64,000 nt of DNA from Candidatus Abyssobacteria bacterium SURF_5 (GTDB lineage Bacteria > Abyssobacteria > SURF-5), in NCBI GenBank assembly GCA_003598085.1, contig QZKU01000114.1:35758-99757 (forward strand). Reading direction: 5' to 3'. The notes beneath the pieces were generated by a model. That model had not been told where the DNA came from. It saw only the letters and a program-made list of their open reading frames with translations, and made no database searches. Below, in pieces: positions 34,837 to 43,564 of the stretch. How positions within the stretch are numbered: the stretch's first letter is position 1; the number at the start of each line of letters is the position of its first letter. The translations under genes and the position numbers were made by a program.

Positions 34837-37737
34837 TTATCGAGCTGAAATCATTTTCTCCGTATTCAGGCGGTCAATTGCCCTCTGAGCCACCATGCCG
34901 GCTGCTTCCTGCCGATACGTTTGCGCAACCGCCTCATACAAATGCCGCGCCTCATCAAGCTGTCCCTCTCGCTCAAGCAGCCGTGCCACCTGGAGCTGAG
35001 CCCGCTCAGGCCACCCTCGCGGATATGCGCCCCTGACCATTCCGACCAATTCTGCCACCGCTTCATCGCTTCGGTCCAATTCCGCAAGGCATTCAGCGAT
35101 CGCAAAGCGTGAATTCGCCGCCAGTTCGCCGGTATTCCCGCCCGCAACGGCTTTGAATTGCTCGATCGCCTGCTCAAACCTTCCGGATCGTTGCAGCGCC
35201 TTGCCTAAATCATACAGGACCACCGGCCGCAATGGCGAACTGACGTTCCGTTCAATGAATCTTTCGAATTCCACCACGGCGCCATCGACTTCTCCCGATT
35301 CGAGCATGCATTCTGCCAGTTCAATCGCGGCATTCTCCGTAAACGGGTTCCCGGGATAGAGCCGGTTCAAGTCATTATACAGGGAAATCGCGCCGCCATA
35401 ATCATGACCCATTCGAGCGGCCCGTCCTGAGAAAAAAAGAGCATCGTCCGCCAGCGGAGACGCAGGATGCCCTTTCGCATAATGCGCCAGCGCTTCTCGA
35501 GCCTCCATCCAGTGCCCAAGAGAGTACTGCAGCCTGGCCGCCCAAAACTCGGCATATTCTCCAGCCTCTCGTTCCGGATCCTCGGCAACCGGACTCAGGA
35601 GCGTCAGCGCCCTCTCACTATCGCCTGTGGCCAGACAAGCCGAGATTCGCCCGGCAAGAGCGGCCGCACGCTCATTGCCGGAGAGGTCTTTCTGAAGAGC
35701 CCGCTGATAAAAAACGAGCGCGTTCTCAGGATGATTCAATTTCTCTTCACAAATGGCGGCCCACAGCAGGGCCGGCCCCGTCAGCTTGTTCGATGAGTAG
35801 ACTTCGGCAAAGCCGCGAAATCCGATTCCTGCGCTCGAAAACAAACCCCTCCGAAATTGGGAAGCGGCAGCGAAAAAAAGAGCGGAGTCGGCCATTTCTG
35901 TATCGGCAAAATGAAGAGGTAATTCTCGAAAAACGGCTTCGGCTCTCTCCAGGTTCCCCCGCCCAAATTCCGCCAGACCGTACGCAATGGCTGTCCTGTC
36001 CGAAAGATGCCCGTTGGGGCCGCGACCGATCAAAGGCCCAAACATTCGGGCTGCTTTCTCAGGATCACCACTTCTCAAATATGCTATACCGGCAAAATGA
36101 CGCGCCGCCTCTCCCGCGGGACCTGAAGGGCCGGCCTCAACCAATCCCATAAGCAAAGACACCGCCGCATCATACTTCCTCAACATAAGCGCCATGAGTC
36201 CGGCCTGATAGGAAACTGATGCGGCAACCGGGCCTTCCGGCGATTTCTCCAAACACGCCCTGAACGATTTCAGCGATTGTTCAAGCTCTCCCGCCCCTGC
36301 TTGCGACTCCGCCAGCAGATAGCGAGCCGGCACATCCAGCGCATTCATGCGCCCCGATTCCAAAAATTTCTCATACTGTTCCTTCGCGGCAACATATTGT
36401 TCCCGCTTGAACAGGCATCGGCCATAATAATAATGAACCTGCGGCATCTTCGCGCTGAACTGCTTGTTGCCGCAAAGCAACTCGAGAACCGGCTCAGCCT
36501 GATCAAATTGATCCAGAAGAAGATACGCGGCGGCAAGCGAGAAAAGCAGATCCGGCGCGCGCTGAGAGAGTTTCTTGCCTGCCGCCGGGACATCAATAAT
36601 CCCGACAGTTTTCTCATATTGGCCCTGATTCAGCCAGCTTGCACCGAGCAGGAAACGCCGCACTTCCTCGTGAGAGCCACCCTGTTGTGCCACCGCACTC
36701 GATGACAAAAAGGATGTAACTTGGCTGAATTCGCCAAGCGCAATGAGCGCAAGAGCAACCTGCAAATCCTCTCCAAATTCGGCGGCTTGATCCTTTTTGT
36801 ATAAGTCCAGAAGTATCGTTTTCGCCTTCTGATAGTCGCCCGCTTTCAGGTGACAATTCGCCAGAACCGCCCTCGCGAGCCGCCGTTCGTTTCCCGTCGT
36901 CGCGGCGGCAACATTTTCAAGAAATCCAACCGCTTCCTCTATTCTCCCCGTTTCCGCCAGCAGGAATCCGGCTCGCAGGTGAGACTGCTTCACCCGCGTC
37001 GAATCCGTCTCTGCCTTGGCAAGCTCCACATAAAGATCGGCGGCCTCCTTCTTCTTCCCCGCCTTCAGCAGATCGCCGGCCAGACAGTATCTCGCTGTGT
37101 CCGCGAAAGAACTGTTCCTGAAACGGTTCAAGAATTCCCGCCGCCTGACGACGGCGTCGGCGTGCCTGTTGAGCTGTTCGAGACACCATCCCGACGAATC
37201 AAGCGCATACTCGCAAAGGCTATGGTCCGGATAAAGCTTTAAAAACTCTTCGAATCTTTCGAGGGCCGCGGCATAGTCTTGCCACCGGTAATAAGCTTCA
37301 CCAAGCCAGTAAAGCACATCCGGACGCAATTCGCTCTTGGGATGGAGCGTAAGGAAGTTGCTCAGAGAACGGGCCGCACTCGAATAGTTGAGCATCCCGA
37401 CTTGCGACATGGCCAACCCATACAGCGCCTTGTCTGATTGTTCCCAATCAGGGTGATCCGTCAGTATTCTTGCGAAGGCTTCGCCCGCTTCTTTATATGC
37501 CGCCTTTCGATAATACAGTTGTCCCAGAAGGTATCGCGCCTCGGCCACTCTCCTCCCTGACGGATATTCCTCAAGAAAATTCTCGAGAAGCCCCTGCGCT
37601 TCCAGCACGTCGCCCGCCCTCAAGGCAGCTTGGATACGATTGAAATCGGAGCCCTGGTCGGCAGCAGCCAAAAACGAGGTCACAAAGACAAGAAACAGAA
37701 ATGCGGCCGCCGCAAGCGGGCGACGCAACTGCCGCAT
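34837..37737 (-). CDS. Large exported tetratricopeptide-repeat protein
   Basis: 966 aa. Signal peptide (LAAAAFLFLVFVTSFLAAAD), then repeated helical pairs over the whole length. Typical lines are AEARYLLGQLYYRKAAYKEAGEAF, LYWLGEAYYRWQDYAAALERF, RYLLAESQAGAGELEQSL and ALYDLGKALQRSGRFEQAI-like VLYDLGKALQRSGRFEQAI, at least 20 TPR units of the YbgF/BamD outer-membrane-lipoprotein kind. The frame is open to 37908 but that overlaps argB; the ATG at 37737 follows AAAGGGGAG and begins the signal peptide. A periplasmic scaffold for the ExbBD system is the likely role. The 94-nt gap to argB has no other feature. Confidence 0.85.
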   Translation of the reverse strand: MRQLRRPLAAAAFLFLVFVTSFLAAADQGSDFNRIQAALRAGDVLEAQGLLENFLEEYPSGRRVAEARYLLGQLYYRKAAYKEAGEAFARILTDHPDWEQSDKALYGLAMSQVGMLNYSSAARSLSNFLTLHPKSELRPDVLYWLGEAYYRWQDYAAALERFEEFLKLYPDHSLCEYALDSSGWCLEQLNRHADAVVRRREFLNRFRNSSFADTARYCLAGDLLKAGKKKEAADLYVELAKAETDSTRVKQSHLRAGFLLAETGRIEEAVGFLENVAAATTGNERRLARAVLANCHLKAGDYQKAKTILLDLYKKDQAAEFGEDLQVALALIALGEFSQVTSFLSSSAVAQQGGSHEEVRRFLLGASWLNQGQYEKTVGIIDVPAAGKKLSQRAPDLLFSLAAAYLLLDQFDQAEPVLELLCGNKQFSAKMPQVHYYYGRCLFKREQYVAAKEQYEKFLESGRMNALDVPARYLLAESQAGAGELEQSLKSFRACLEKSPEGPVAASVSYQAGLMALMLRKYDAAVSLLMGLVEAGPSGPAGEAARHFAGIAYLRSGDPEKAARMFGPLIGRGPNGHLSDRTAIAYGLAEFGRGNLERAEAVFRELPLHFADTEMADSALFFAAASQFRRGLFSSAGIGFRGFAEVYSSNKLTGPALLWAAICEEKLNHPENALVFYQRALQKDLSGNERAAALAGRISACLATGDSERALTLLSPVAEDPEREAGEYAEFWAARLQYSLGHWMEAREALAHYAKGHPASPLADDALFFSGRAARMGHDYGGAISLYNDLNRLYPGNPFTENAAIELAECMLESGEVDGAVVEFERFIERNVSSPLRPVVLYDLGKALQRSGRFEQAIEQFKAVAGGNTGELAANSRFAIAECLAELDRSDEAVAELVGMVRGAYPRGWPERAQLQVARLLEREGQLDEARHLYEAVAQTYRQEAAGMVAQRAIDRLNTEKMISAR

Positions 37738-37831
37738 CTCCCCTTTCGGCAAGTATCTCCAGTAAGAACCGGCGCTCTTTGGCTGGAATGTTCGTTGGTG
37801 TCGGCGGAGATTGATGTGGAACATAATGATT

Positions 37832-38695
37832 TTACGGAATGATCTGTGTACCGATCCCTTTATCGGTAAATATCTCCAGCAAGAGTGAGTGTAGAATGCG
37901 ACCGTCAATGATGTGCGTCTTCTTCACTCCCGCCCTGAGTGCGCGCTCGCACGCCTCGACTTTCGGAATCATGCCGCCATCGATCACGCCGGCATTAATG
38001 AATTGCGGTATCTCGGAAAGTTGAATCGTGGATATCAGCGAAGCGTCATTCGAACGCTCGCGCAGGATGCCCGGCGTATCTGTCAGGAGCACCAGCTTCT
38101 CAGCCTGGAGCGCGGCGGCTATCTCCCCGGCGACGGAATCGGCATTGATATTGAAGGTCTCTCCATCGTCTCCGGCGCCTATGGGAGCGACCACCGCAAT
38201 ATAGCCCCCGTGCTCGAGAGAACGAATAATGCCGGGATTGATCGTTTGCACCTCGCCGACAAACCCGATATCAATATCCTCTGTGGGCTTATATTTGGAA
38301 GACCGAATGAGTTCGCCGTCTTTCCCGCTGACGCCGACAGCTTTTCCGCCGGCCCGGTTGATCAAGGAAACCACTTCCTTGTTGATCCTGCCCACGAGCA
38401 CCATTTCGACGATTTCCATGGTCTCGCTGTCAGTGACCCGCATTCCTTTGTGAAACTCCGCTTTTTTGCCCATTTTCGCCATTACTTCCGAAATGGCCTT
38501 GCCGCCGCCATGAACGACGACCGGATTCATACCCACATATTTCATCAATACGATGTCGCTGGCGGTTTTCTCCCTGATCGCCTCATCCTCCATCGCGCTC
38601 CCGCCATACTTGATGACGACCGTCTTCCCGTAAAACTTGCGGAAATACGGAAGCGCCTCGCTCAGTATTGTCGCCTTCTCGATGTACTCTTTCAT
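37832..38695 (-). CDS. argB: Acetylglutamate kinase
   Basis: 287 aa, usual length. Phosphorylates N-acetylglutamate with ATP, second step of arginine synthesis. Motifs: TVVIKYGGSAMED (Lys-Tyr-Gly-Gly), PVVVHGGGKAISE, GKDGELI, GFVGEVQTINPGII, NINADSVAGEIAAALQAEKLVLLTD (residues about 185-208) and GGMIPKVEACERAL. Follows argJ after 27 nt in the same operon. The N-terminal helix (MKEYIEKATILSEALPY) typical of arginine-sensitive hexameric enzymes is present, suggesting feedback inhibition by arginine. Confidence 0.96.
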   Translation of the reverse strand: MKEYIEKATILSEALPYFRKFYGKTVVIKYGGSAMEDEAIREKTASDIVLMKYVGMNPVVVHGGGKAISEVMAKMGKKAEFHKGMRVTDSETMEIVEMVLVGRINKEVVSLINRAGGKAVGVSGKDGELIRSSKYKPTEDIDIGFVGEVQTINPGIIRSLEHGGYIAVVAPIGAGDDGETFNINADSVAGEIAAALQAEKLVLLTDTPGILRERSNDASLISTIQLSEIPQFINAGVIDGGMIPKVEACERALRAGVKKTHIIDGRILHSLLLEIFTDKGIGTQIIP

Positions 38696-38722
38696 GGGGC
38701 ATCCGATCCTTTTCGTGCTGTG

Positions 38723-39934
38723 TCAGGTTCGATACGATGCATTGATCTTGATGTAGTCGTACGTAAGGTCGCACGTATATACGGTGGCCGATTCGCCGCC
38801 CATACCCAGATTTACATGGAGTTGGATCTCTTTCTCGGAAAGAAGCCGTTTCGCGCGATCCTCATCAAAAGGAACGGGAGAGCCTTTCTCAAACATGAGC
38901 AGGTCTCCCAGGCGAATCTCAATCCGACCCGGGTCAAGAGCAACTCCCGCTCTGCCGGCCGCGGCCATGATGCGGCCCCAGTTTGCGTCGCTGCCGAAAA
39001 TGGCGGTCTTCACCAGGAGCGAGTTCGCGATGGTCTTGGCTATCTTTTCGGCATCCATTTTCCGCTCTGCTCCCCCGACGTTAACCTCAACGAGTTTGGT
39101 CGCGCCCTCTCCGTCGCGAACCAGCATTTTCGCCAATTCGGCGCACACGTGCTCGAGCGCCGAACAGAACAGGCGGTAATCATCGGAGACGCGATCGATA
39201 GCAGGTGTCCCCGATGCTCCATTTGCTAAAATGAGAATGGTGTCGTTCGTGCTGCCGTCTCCGTCAACGGTTATCGAGTTAAAAGTTGTCTCGACGGCCT
39301 CCCGCAATGCCCGCGAAAGGAGTGACAGCTCGACGGCGGCGTCTGTGGTCACGAATGCAAGCATCGTCGCCATATCCGGACAAATCATTCCCGCACCCTT
39401 CGCCATGCCGCCGATGGTGATTTTCCCGGTTGAAAGCGGCACAGTTACCGCGATGCTTTTAGGAAATGTATCGGTTGTCATGATCGCCTGCGCCGAAATC
39501 TCGCCACCCGCAGCGTCCAATCGACGTGATAACTCGCCTATCCCCTTCTTTATGCGGTCGATCGGCAGCAGCACCCCGATTGTGCCGGTCGAGGCAACAG
39601 CCACCTGATCGGACGAGATGCCAAGGCTCTCCGCCGCCGCTTCGGCCATCGCTTCGGCGTCACGCTCGCCGCGGGCGCCCGTCGCTGCATTCGCGTTCCC
39701 GCTGTTGACAACAACCGCCCGGGCCACTCCATATCGAACAATTCGTTGTGAATATAAAACCGCAGCGCTCTTGAAAATGTTTCGAGTAAACATGCCGGCG
39801 ATAGCGGCGGGACGCTCGGAAAACAGCAAAGCGAGATCCGGATTACCGTTCTTCTTGATGCCGCAATGCGATCCGCCCGCTCGAAATCCCACCGGCGCAG
39901 TGATCCCCCCGGATACTTCCTGAAACTCCAACAT
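38723..39934 (-). CDS. argJ: Bifunctional ornithine acetyltransferase / N-acetylglutamate synthase
   Basis: 403 aa. Recycles the acetyl group from N-acetylornithine to glutamate. Self-cleavage site KGAGMICPDMATMLAF with the nucleophilic Thr after Ala; other motifs GFRAGGSHCGIK, VVVNSGNANAATGARG, TGTIGVLLPID, TVDGDGSTNDT, GSDANWGRIMAAAGRAGV. The frame is open to 40042 but GGGAGAGATCC and the family start MLEFQEVSGG favour ATG 39934. Whether it also makes N-acetylglutamate from acetyl-CoA cannot be judged. Presence of argJ implies the cyclic arginine pathway. Confidence 0.95.
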   Translation of the reverse strand: MLEFQEVSGGITAPVGFRAGGSHCGIKKNGNPDLALLFSERPAAIAGMFTRNIFKSAAVLYSQRIVRYGVARAVVVNSGNANAATGARGERDAEAMAEAAAESLGISSDQVAVASTGTIGVLLPIDRIKKGIGELSRRLDAAGGEISAQAIMTTDTFPKSIAVTVPLSTGKITIGGMAKGAGMICPDMATMLAFVTTDAAVELSLLSRALREAVETTFNSITVDGDGSTNDTILILANGASGTPAIDRVSDDYRLFCSALEHVCAELAKMLVRDGEGATKLVEVNVGGAERKMDAEKIAKTIANSLLVKTAIFGSDANWGRIMAAAGRAGVALDPGRIEIRLGDLLMFEKGSPVPFDEDRAKRLLSEKEIQLHVNLGMGGESATVYTCDLTYDYIKINASYRT

Positions 39935-39945
39935 GGATCTCTCCC

Positions 39946-40992
39946 TTACGGCGTCAAACCCCCAAAACCAAGACCGCTCTTCTCCGGCAGGTCGAACATC
40001 AGGTTCATGCACTGAACCGCCTGGCCTGCCGCTCCCTTGCAAAGATTGTCTATCGCTGATATCGCGATGAATGTGCTGGTCCTCTTGTCGATCGCCAGCC
40101 CGATATCGCAGAAGTTGCTGCCGCGCACAAACCGGATCTCCGGATAAGTCCGCGGCGGATTGATCCTCACAAATGGCGCATCTTCATAAAATGACCGATA
40201 CATCTCTGTAAGCTCTTCGACAGATATGTCGCTCTTTACCGGAGCGGTAATCGTGCTCAGAATGCCGCGATTCGCCGGTACCAGATGCGGTGTGAAAAGC
40301 ACGTGGATTTCCTTTCCCGCAAGCAATGACAGTTCCTGCTCTATCTCCGGCGTGTGCCGGTGCGTGGTGATTCCATACGCCCGCAGATTATCGGCGATTT
40401 CCGGATAATGGGTCTGCTGGCTCGGAGTTTGCCCCGCGCCTGAGACACCGGAAAGCGAATTGATCACGATCCGGTTGACATCAATGATGCCACCCTTGAC
40501 GGCGGGCGCCAGCGCCAGCAACGCGGCCGTCGGATAGCAGCCGGGCAGTGCAATCACGTCCGCGACGCGAACTTCCTCCCCGTGCAGCTCGGGAAGACCG
40601 TAAACGCTCTTTTCCAGCAATTCCGGCGCGGAGTGGTCCGCCTTATACCACTGCTCATACACCCGCGCATCCTTCAGGCGAAAATCGGCGCTGTAATCAA
40701 CAACTCGAACGCCCCGCTCGGCCAACTCGGCCACGATCGGCATGGCCTGCGTGTGCGGGATCGCCAGGAAGGCGACCTCGCATGATTTGGCCACCGAGTC
40801 CGCCTCAAACTCCACCAGTTTCATATCGAGAATGCCCCGAAGCGAGGGAAATACTTCGTTGATGTTCCTGTCCTTGAATTGGCGCGACGTAAGGACGGTC
40901 AGCCGGACCGACGGATGTCCCGAAAGAAGCCTCACCATCTCGCCGCCGGTGTATCCGTTGGCTCCGATTATCGCCACCTTTACTTTCTTCAT
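39946..40992 (-). CDS. argC: N-acetyl-gamma-glutamyl-phosphate reductase
   Basis: 348 aa. NADPH-dependent reduction of N-acetylglutamyl phosphate. KVAIIGANGYTGGEMVRLL (dinucleotide fold), catalytic Cys in ALPGCYPTAALLALAP, GVSGAGQTPS, HRHTPEIEQEL, FTPHLVPANRGI and the C-terminal NLCKGAAGQAVQCMNLM are diagnostic. The ATG overlaps the rnr stop as ATGA. Order argC-argJ-argB with the same strand and short gaps indicates one transcript. Confidence 0.96.
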   Translation of the reverse strand: MKKVKVAIIGANGYTGGEMVRLLSGHPSVRLTVLTSRQFKDRNINEVFPSLRGILDMKLVEFEADSVAKSCEVAFLAIPHTQAMPIVAELAERGVRVVDYSADFRLKDARVYEQWYKADHSAPELLEKSVYGLPELHGEEVRVADVIALPGCYPTAALLALAPAVKGGIIDVNRIVINSLSGVSGAGQTPSQQTHYPEIADNLRAYGITTHRHTPEIEQELSLLAGKEIHVLFTPHLVPANRGILSTITAPVKSDISVEELTEMYRSFYEDAPFVRINPPRTYPEIRFVRGSNFCDIGLAIDKRTSTFIAISAIDNLCKGAAGQAVQCMNLMFDLPEKSGLGFGGLTP

Positions 40993-43244
40993 CTTCTCCG
41001 CCTCTTGCCTTTCGCTCCAGGGACGAATCTTTTTCCGGCTTTTTTTCTCCCCGCTCCGCCGCGCTCGAGCAGTTTCGCCGGTTTTCCCTTCTTTTCCTTT
41101 GACGGAGCCTTCCCGGCTTCCGAATCCGCCAGATCAAAGTCCATTCGCCTCTTCTCCAGGTCAACCCGCACCACCTGCACCTGGACCGCGTCGCCCAGCC
41201 GGTACACTTTTCCCGTGTTCTCCCCCAGCAGACAATGCCGCTCTTCAACGTAGGCATAATAATCGTCGTCAAGAGAGCTTACATGCACCAGCCCCTCCGC
41301 AAGAAAATCAACGATTTCAACGAACAGGCCGTAGGAATGAACGCCGGTAATTCTGCCGTCGAAGACGTCGCCGATCTTGCCGCTCATAAAGACCATCTGT
41401 TTCATCTGCAGCGATTCGCGCTCCGCTTCCATCGCCTCTCGCTCACGGAGCGACGACTGCACGGCGATATCTTCCAACTGATCGCCGTAGCGCCCGGCAA
41501 CACCCTTGACTCCCTCGCGCGCAAGCGTCCGGAGAATACGATGCACCACCAGGTCCGGATACCGCCGGATAGGCGACGTGAAATGCGTATAGTAATCGGA
41601 GGCGAGTCCAAAGTGGCCGGCATTCTCGGGAGAGTACCGCGCTTCACGCAGCGAGCGGAGCATGAGATAATTTATCAGCGACTCCTCCGGCTTTCCCCGC
41701 GCCTGGTGCGATATTTTCTGAAGCCCCTTCGGCGTCCTCGAATCGCTCTCGCTGAGCCGGTAACCCAGAGACGCAATAAATTCCCGGAATTCGCTCATCT
41801 TTTCCAGGTCCGGCTCTTCATGAATACGGTAGAGCATCGGAGCCTGCCTCGCCGTGACGTGACGCGCGACCATTTCGTTCGCAAGCAGCATGAATTCCTC
41901 GATCAGCTCATGCGCAACGTTGTGCTTTTGCAAAACAATGTCAATTACTTCTCCCTCGCTCCCGAAAATCGCGCGAGCCTCGGGAAAATTGAAGTCGAGG
42001 CTGCCACGCGCAATGCGTTTGGCGCGGACCGTCTGCGCCAGCTTGTTCATCAATTTCAACGTGTCCGCGACATCCGAAAATCGCCGCGTCAGCTCTTCAT
42101 CGCCTTCAAGAATGGAAAAAACCTGGTCATAGCTCATCCGATGGCTCGAGCGGATGACGCTATCAAAGATCTCGGCGCTCAGAACATTCCCCTTCGGACT
42201 AATTTCCATGCGCACGCTAAAGGTGAGTTTGTCCTCGTTCTCCCTGAGACTGCACAGCTCGTTGGATAACCGATGAGGCAGCATCGGCAACACGCGGTCT
42301 TCCAAATAAATGCTGGTTCCGCGGCGGAAGGCTTCATCATCGATAATCCCGCCTTCCTGAACATAATGACTCACGTCGGCGATATGAACGCCCAGCAGGT
42401 AATTCCCCTCCTCATTGATCTCGAGAGAGACGGCATCATCAAAATCCTTGGCGTCGGTCGGGTCGATCGTTACCATCGGCACGTCTCGCAGATCCACACG
42501 CTTTCGCAGCTCTTCCTCGGGTATGATCCGCAGCAACTCCTCGGCCGCCCGTAAAACAGCAAGAGAGAACTCCGGCGTCAGGCCGTGCTTGCGAATCAGC
42601 ACCTCGGTGTCAAGCCCTCTATCGCCCTTCCACCCGAGCACCTCGATAATTCTGCCTTCGGCGTTCCTTTGATAAGAAGGGTACTCGATTATTTCTGCCA
42701 CAACGATCTGCCCCGGACGAGCATCCATGGCCTCGGCAAGATCAATCGAAACATGCTGAGTGATCCGGAAATCAATCGGGACAACATACCCGAAATGGCG
42801 GCTTTCTTCATAATACCCGATGACTGTCTTGTTTGCCCGGTCAAGAACTCGAATGATTTCCCCGCGGATCCGCTCCTTGGTGAGATGGCCGGATATCCTG
42901 GTCACTACCTTGTCGCCGTGCATCGCCTCGTCCATATCTCTTCCACTGACATAGATATCGGGCAGATTCACCTGGCCCGGCCTGGGAAAAGGCCGAACAA
43001 ACCCGTAGCCGTTCGGATGCCCGATCAGTGCGCCCACAACGAGGTTCATATGTTCTGGTACCCCAAAACGCTTCCCCTTCGTTTGGACCAACTCGCCCGC
43101 CTCAACAAGCTCCTTCACCGCAACTCGAAGACTGCGAGTAGCTTCCACATCGATCTTCAGCCGTCGAGCGATCTCTTTCAGCTTGACCGGTCGATCAGCC
43201 GATTCACGAAGCATCTCAATGACGCGTTCCTTGAGTTTTTCCAT
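40989..43244 (-). CDS. rnr: Ribonuclease R
   Basis: 751 aa, 3'-5' exoribonuclease. N-terminal winged-helix-like segment (VKLKEIARRLKIDVEATRSL), cold-shock domains (FGYVVPIDFRITQH), RNB catalytic core with VTIDPTDAKDFDDAVSLE (Asp cluster, residues about 265-282) and YTHFTSPIRRYPDL, S1 domain near the end (GRITGVHSYGLFVEIVDFLAEG), and a basic Lys/Arg-rich tail (GRKKAGKRFVPGAKGKRRRR). ATG 43244 is preceded by AAGGAA; an in-frame TTG lies 9 nt earlier. First gene of the operon with argC-argJ-argB. Confidence 0.95.
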   Translation of the reverse strand: MEKLKERVIEMLRESADRPVKLKEIARRLKIDVEATRSLRVAVKELVEAGELVQTKGKRFGVPEHMNLVVGALIGHPNGYGFVRPFPRPGQVNLPDIYVSGRDMDEAMHGDKVVTRISGHLTKERIRGEIIRVLDRANKTVIGYYEESRHFGYVVPIDFRITQHVSIDLAEAMDARPGQIVVAEIIEYPSYQRNAEGRIIEVLGWKGDRGLDTEVLIRKHGLTPEFSLAVLRAAEELLRIIPEEELRKRVDLRDVPMVTIDPTDAKDFDDAVSLEINEEGNYLLGVHIADVSHYVQEGGIIDDEAFRRGTSIYLEDRVLPMLPHRLSNELCSLRENEDKLTFSVRMEISPKGNVLSAEIFDSVIRSSHRMSYDQVFSILEGDEELTRRFSDVADTLKLMNKLAQTVRAKRIARGSLDFNFPEARAIFGSEGEVIDIVLQKHNVAHELIEEFMLLANEMVARHVTARQAPMLYRIHEEPDLEKMSEFREFIASLGYRLSESDSRTPKGLQKISHQARGKPEESLINYLMLRSLREARYSPENAGHFGLASDYYTHFTSPIRRYPDLVVHRILRTLAREGVKGVAGRYGDQLEDIAVQSSLREREAMEAERESLQMKQMVFMSGKIGDVFDGRITGVHSYGLFVEIVDFLAEGLVHVSSLDDDYYAYVEERHCLLGENTGKVYRLGDAVQVQVVRVDLEKRRMDFDLADSEAGKAPSKEKKGKPAKLLERGGAGRKKAGKRFVPGAKGKRRRR

Positions 43245-43335
43245 CTGGATCAATTTCCTTAGGCGTCCATGCGGCGGTGTCGTATCATAAGTGAAAAAAC
43301 TCGACCGTTACCAAATTTAGCGGCCGATTCAGTGC

Positions 43336-43365
43336 ATTATAGCGCAGAGCCGAAGATTCTGTCAA
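43336..43365 (-). promoter_or_regulatory. Sigma-70 promoter of the rnr-arg operon
   Basis: On the minus strand: TTGACA (43365-43360), 18 bp, TATAAT (43341-43336), both perfect. Leader of about 85 nt to ATG 43244. The rest of the gap to trkH (to 43523) shows no feature I can name. Confidence 0.85.
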
Positions 43366-43523
43366 TAAAGACTTTGAATCATTTTGAGCTGCTTTTAAAC
43401 AAGCTTTTCCGTCCTGACTGCTTCATCTCCTCATTTTAGCGGTTTTTTGAATGACGAAGATCATGGTGGCTAAGCACGATTAACGCGCAAAAAGACTCCC
43501 TGCACAGAATTTTCTCCGGCTCG

Positions 43524-43532
43524 TGGTATAAT
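43524..43532 (+). promoter_or_regulatory. Extended -10 promoter of trkH-trkA
   Basis: TGG-TATAAT at 43524-43532; no good -35 box. The predicted start is about 25 nt before the GTG at 43565, leaving room for the GGGGAG ribosome-binding site. Confidence 0.65.
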
Positions 43533-43564
43533 ATCCGGAATTGTTCAACCTGGGGAGAAGCGTT

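Noticed and set aside
37913..39229. 438-codon plus-strand frame across argB and argJ
   Set aside because: Antisense to two well-defined arginine genes; no motif of its own.
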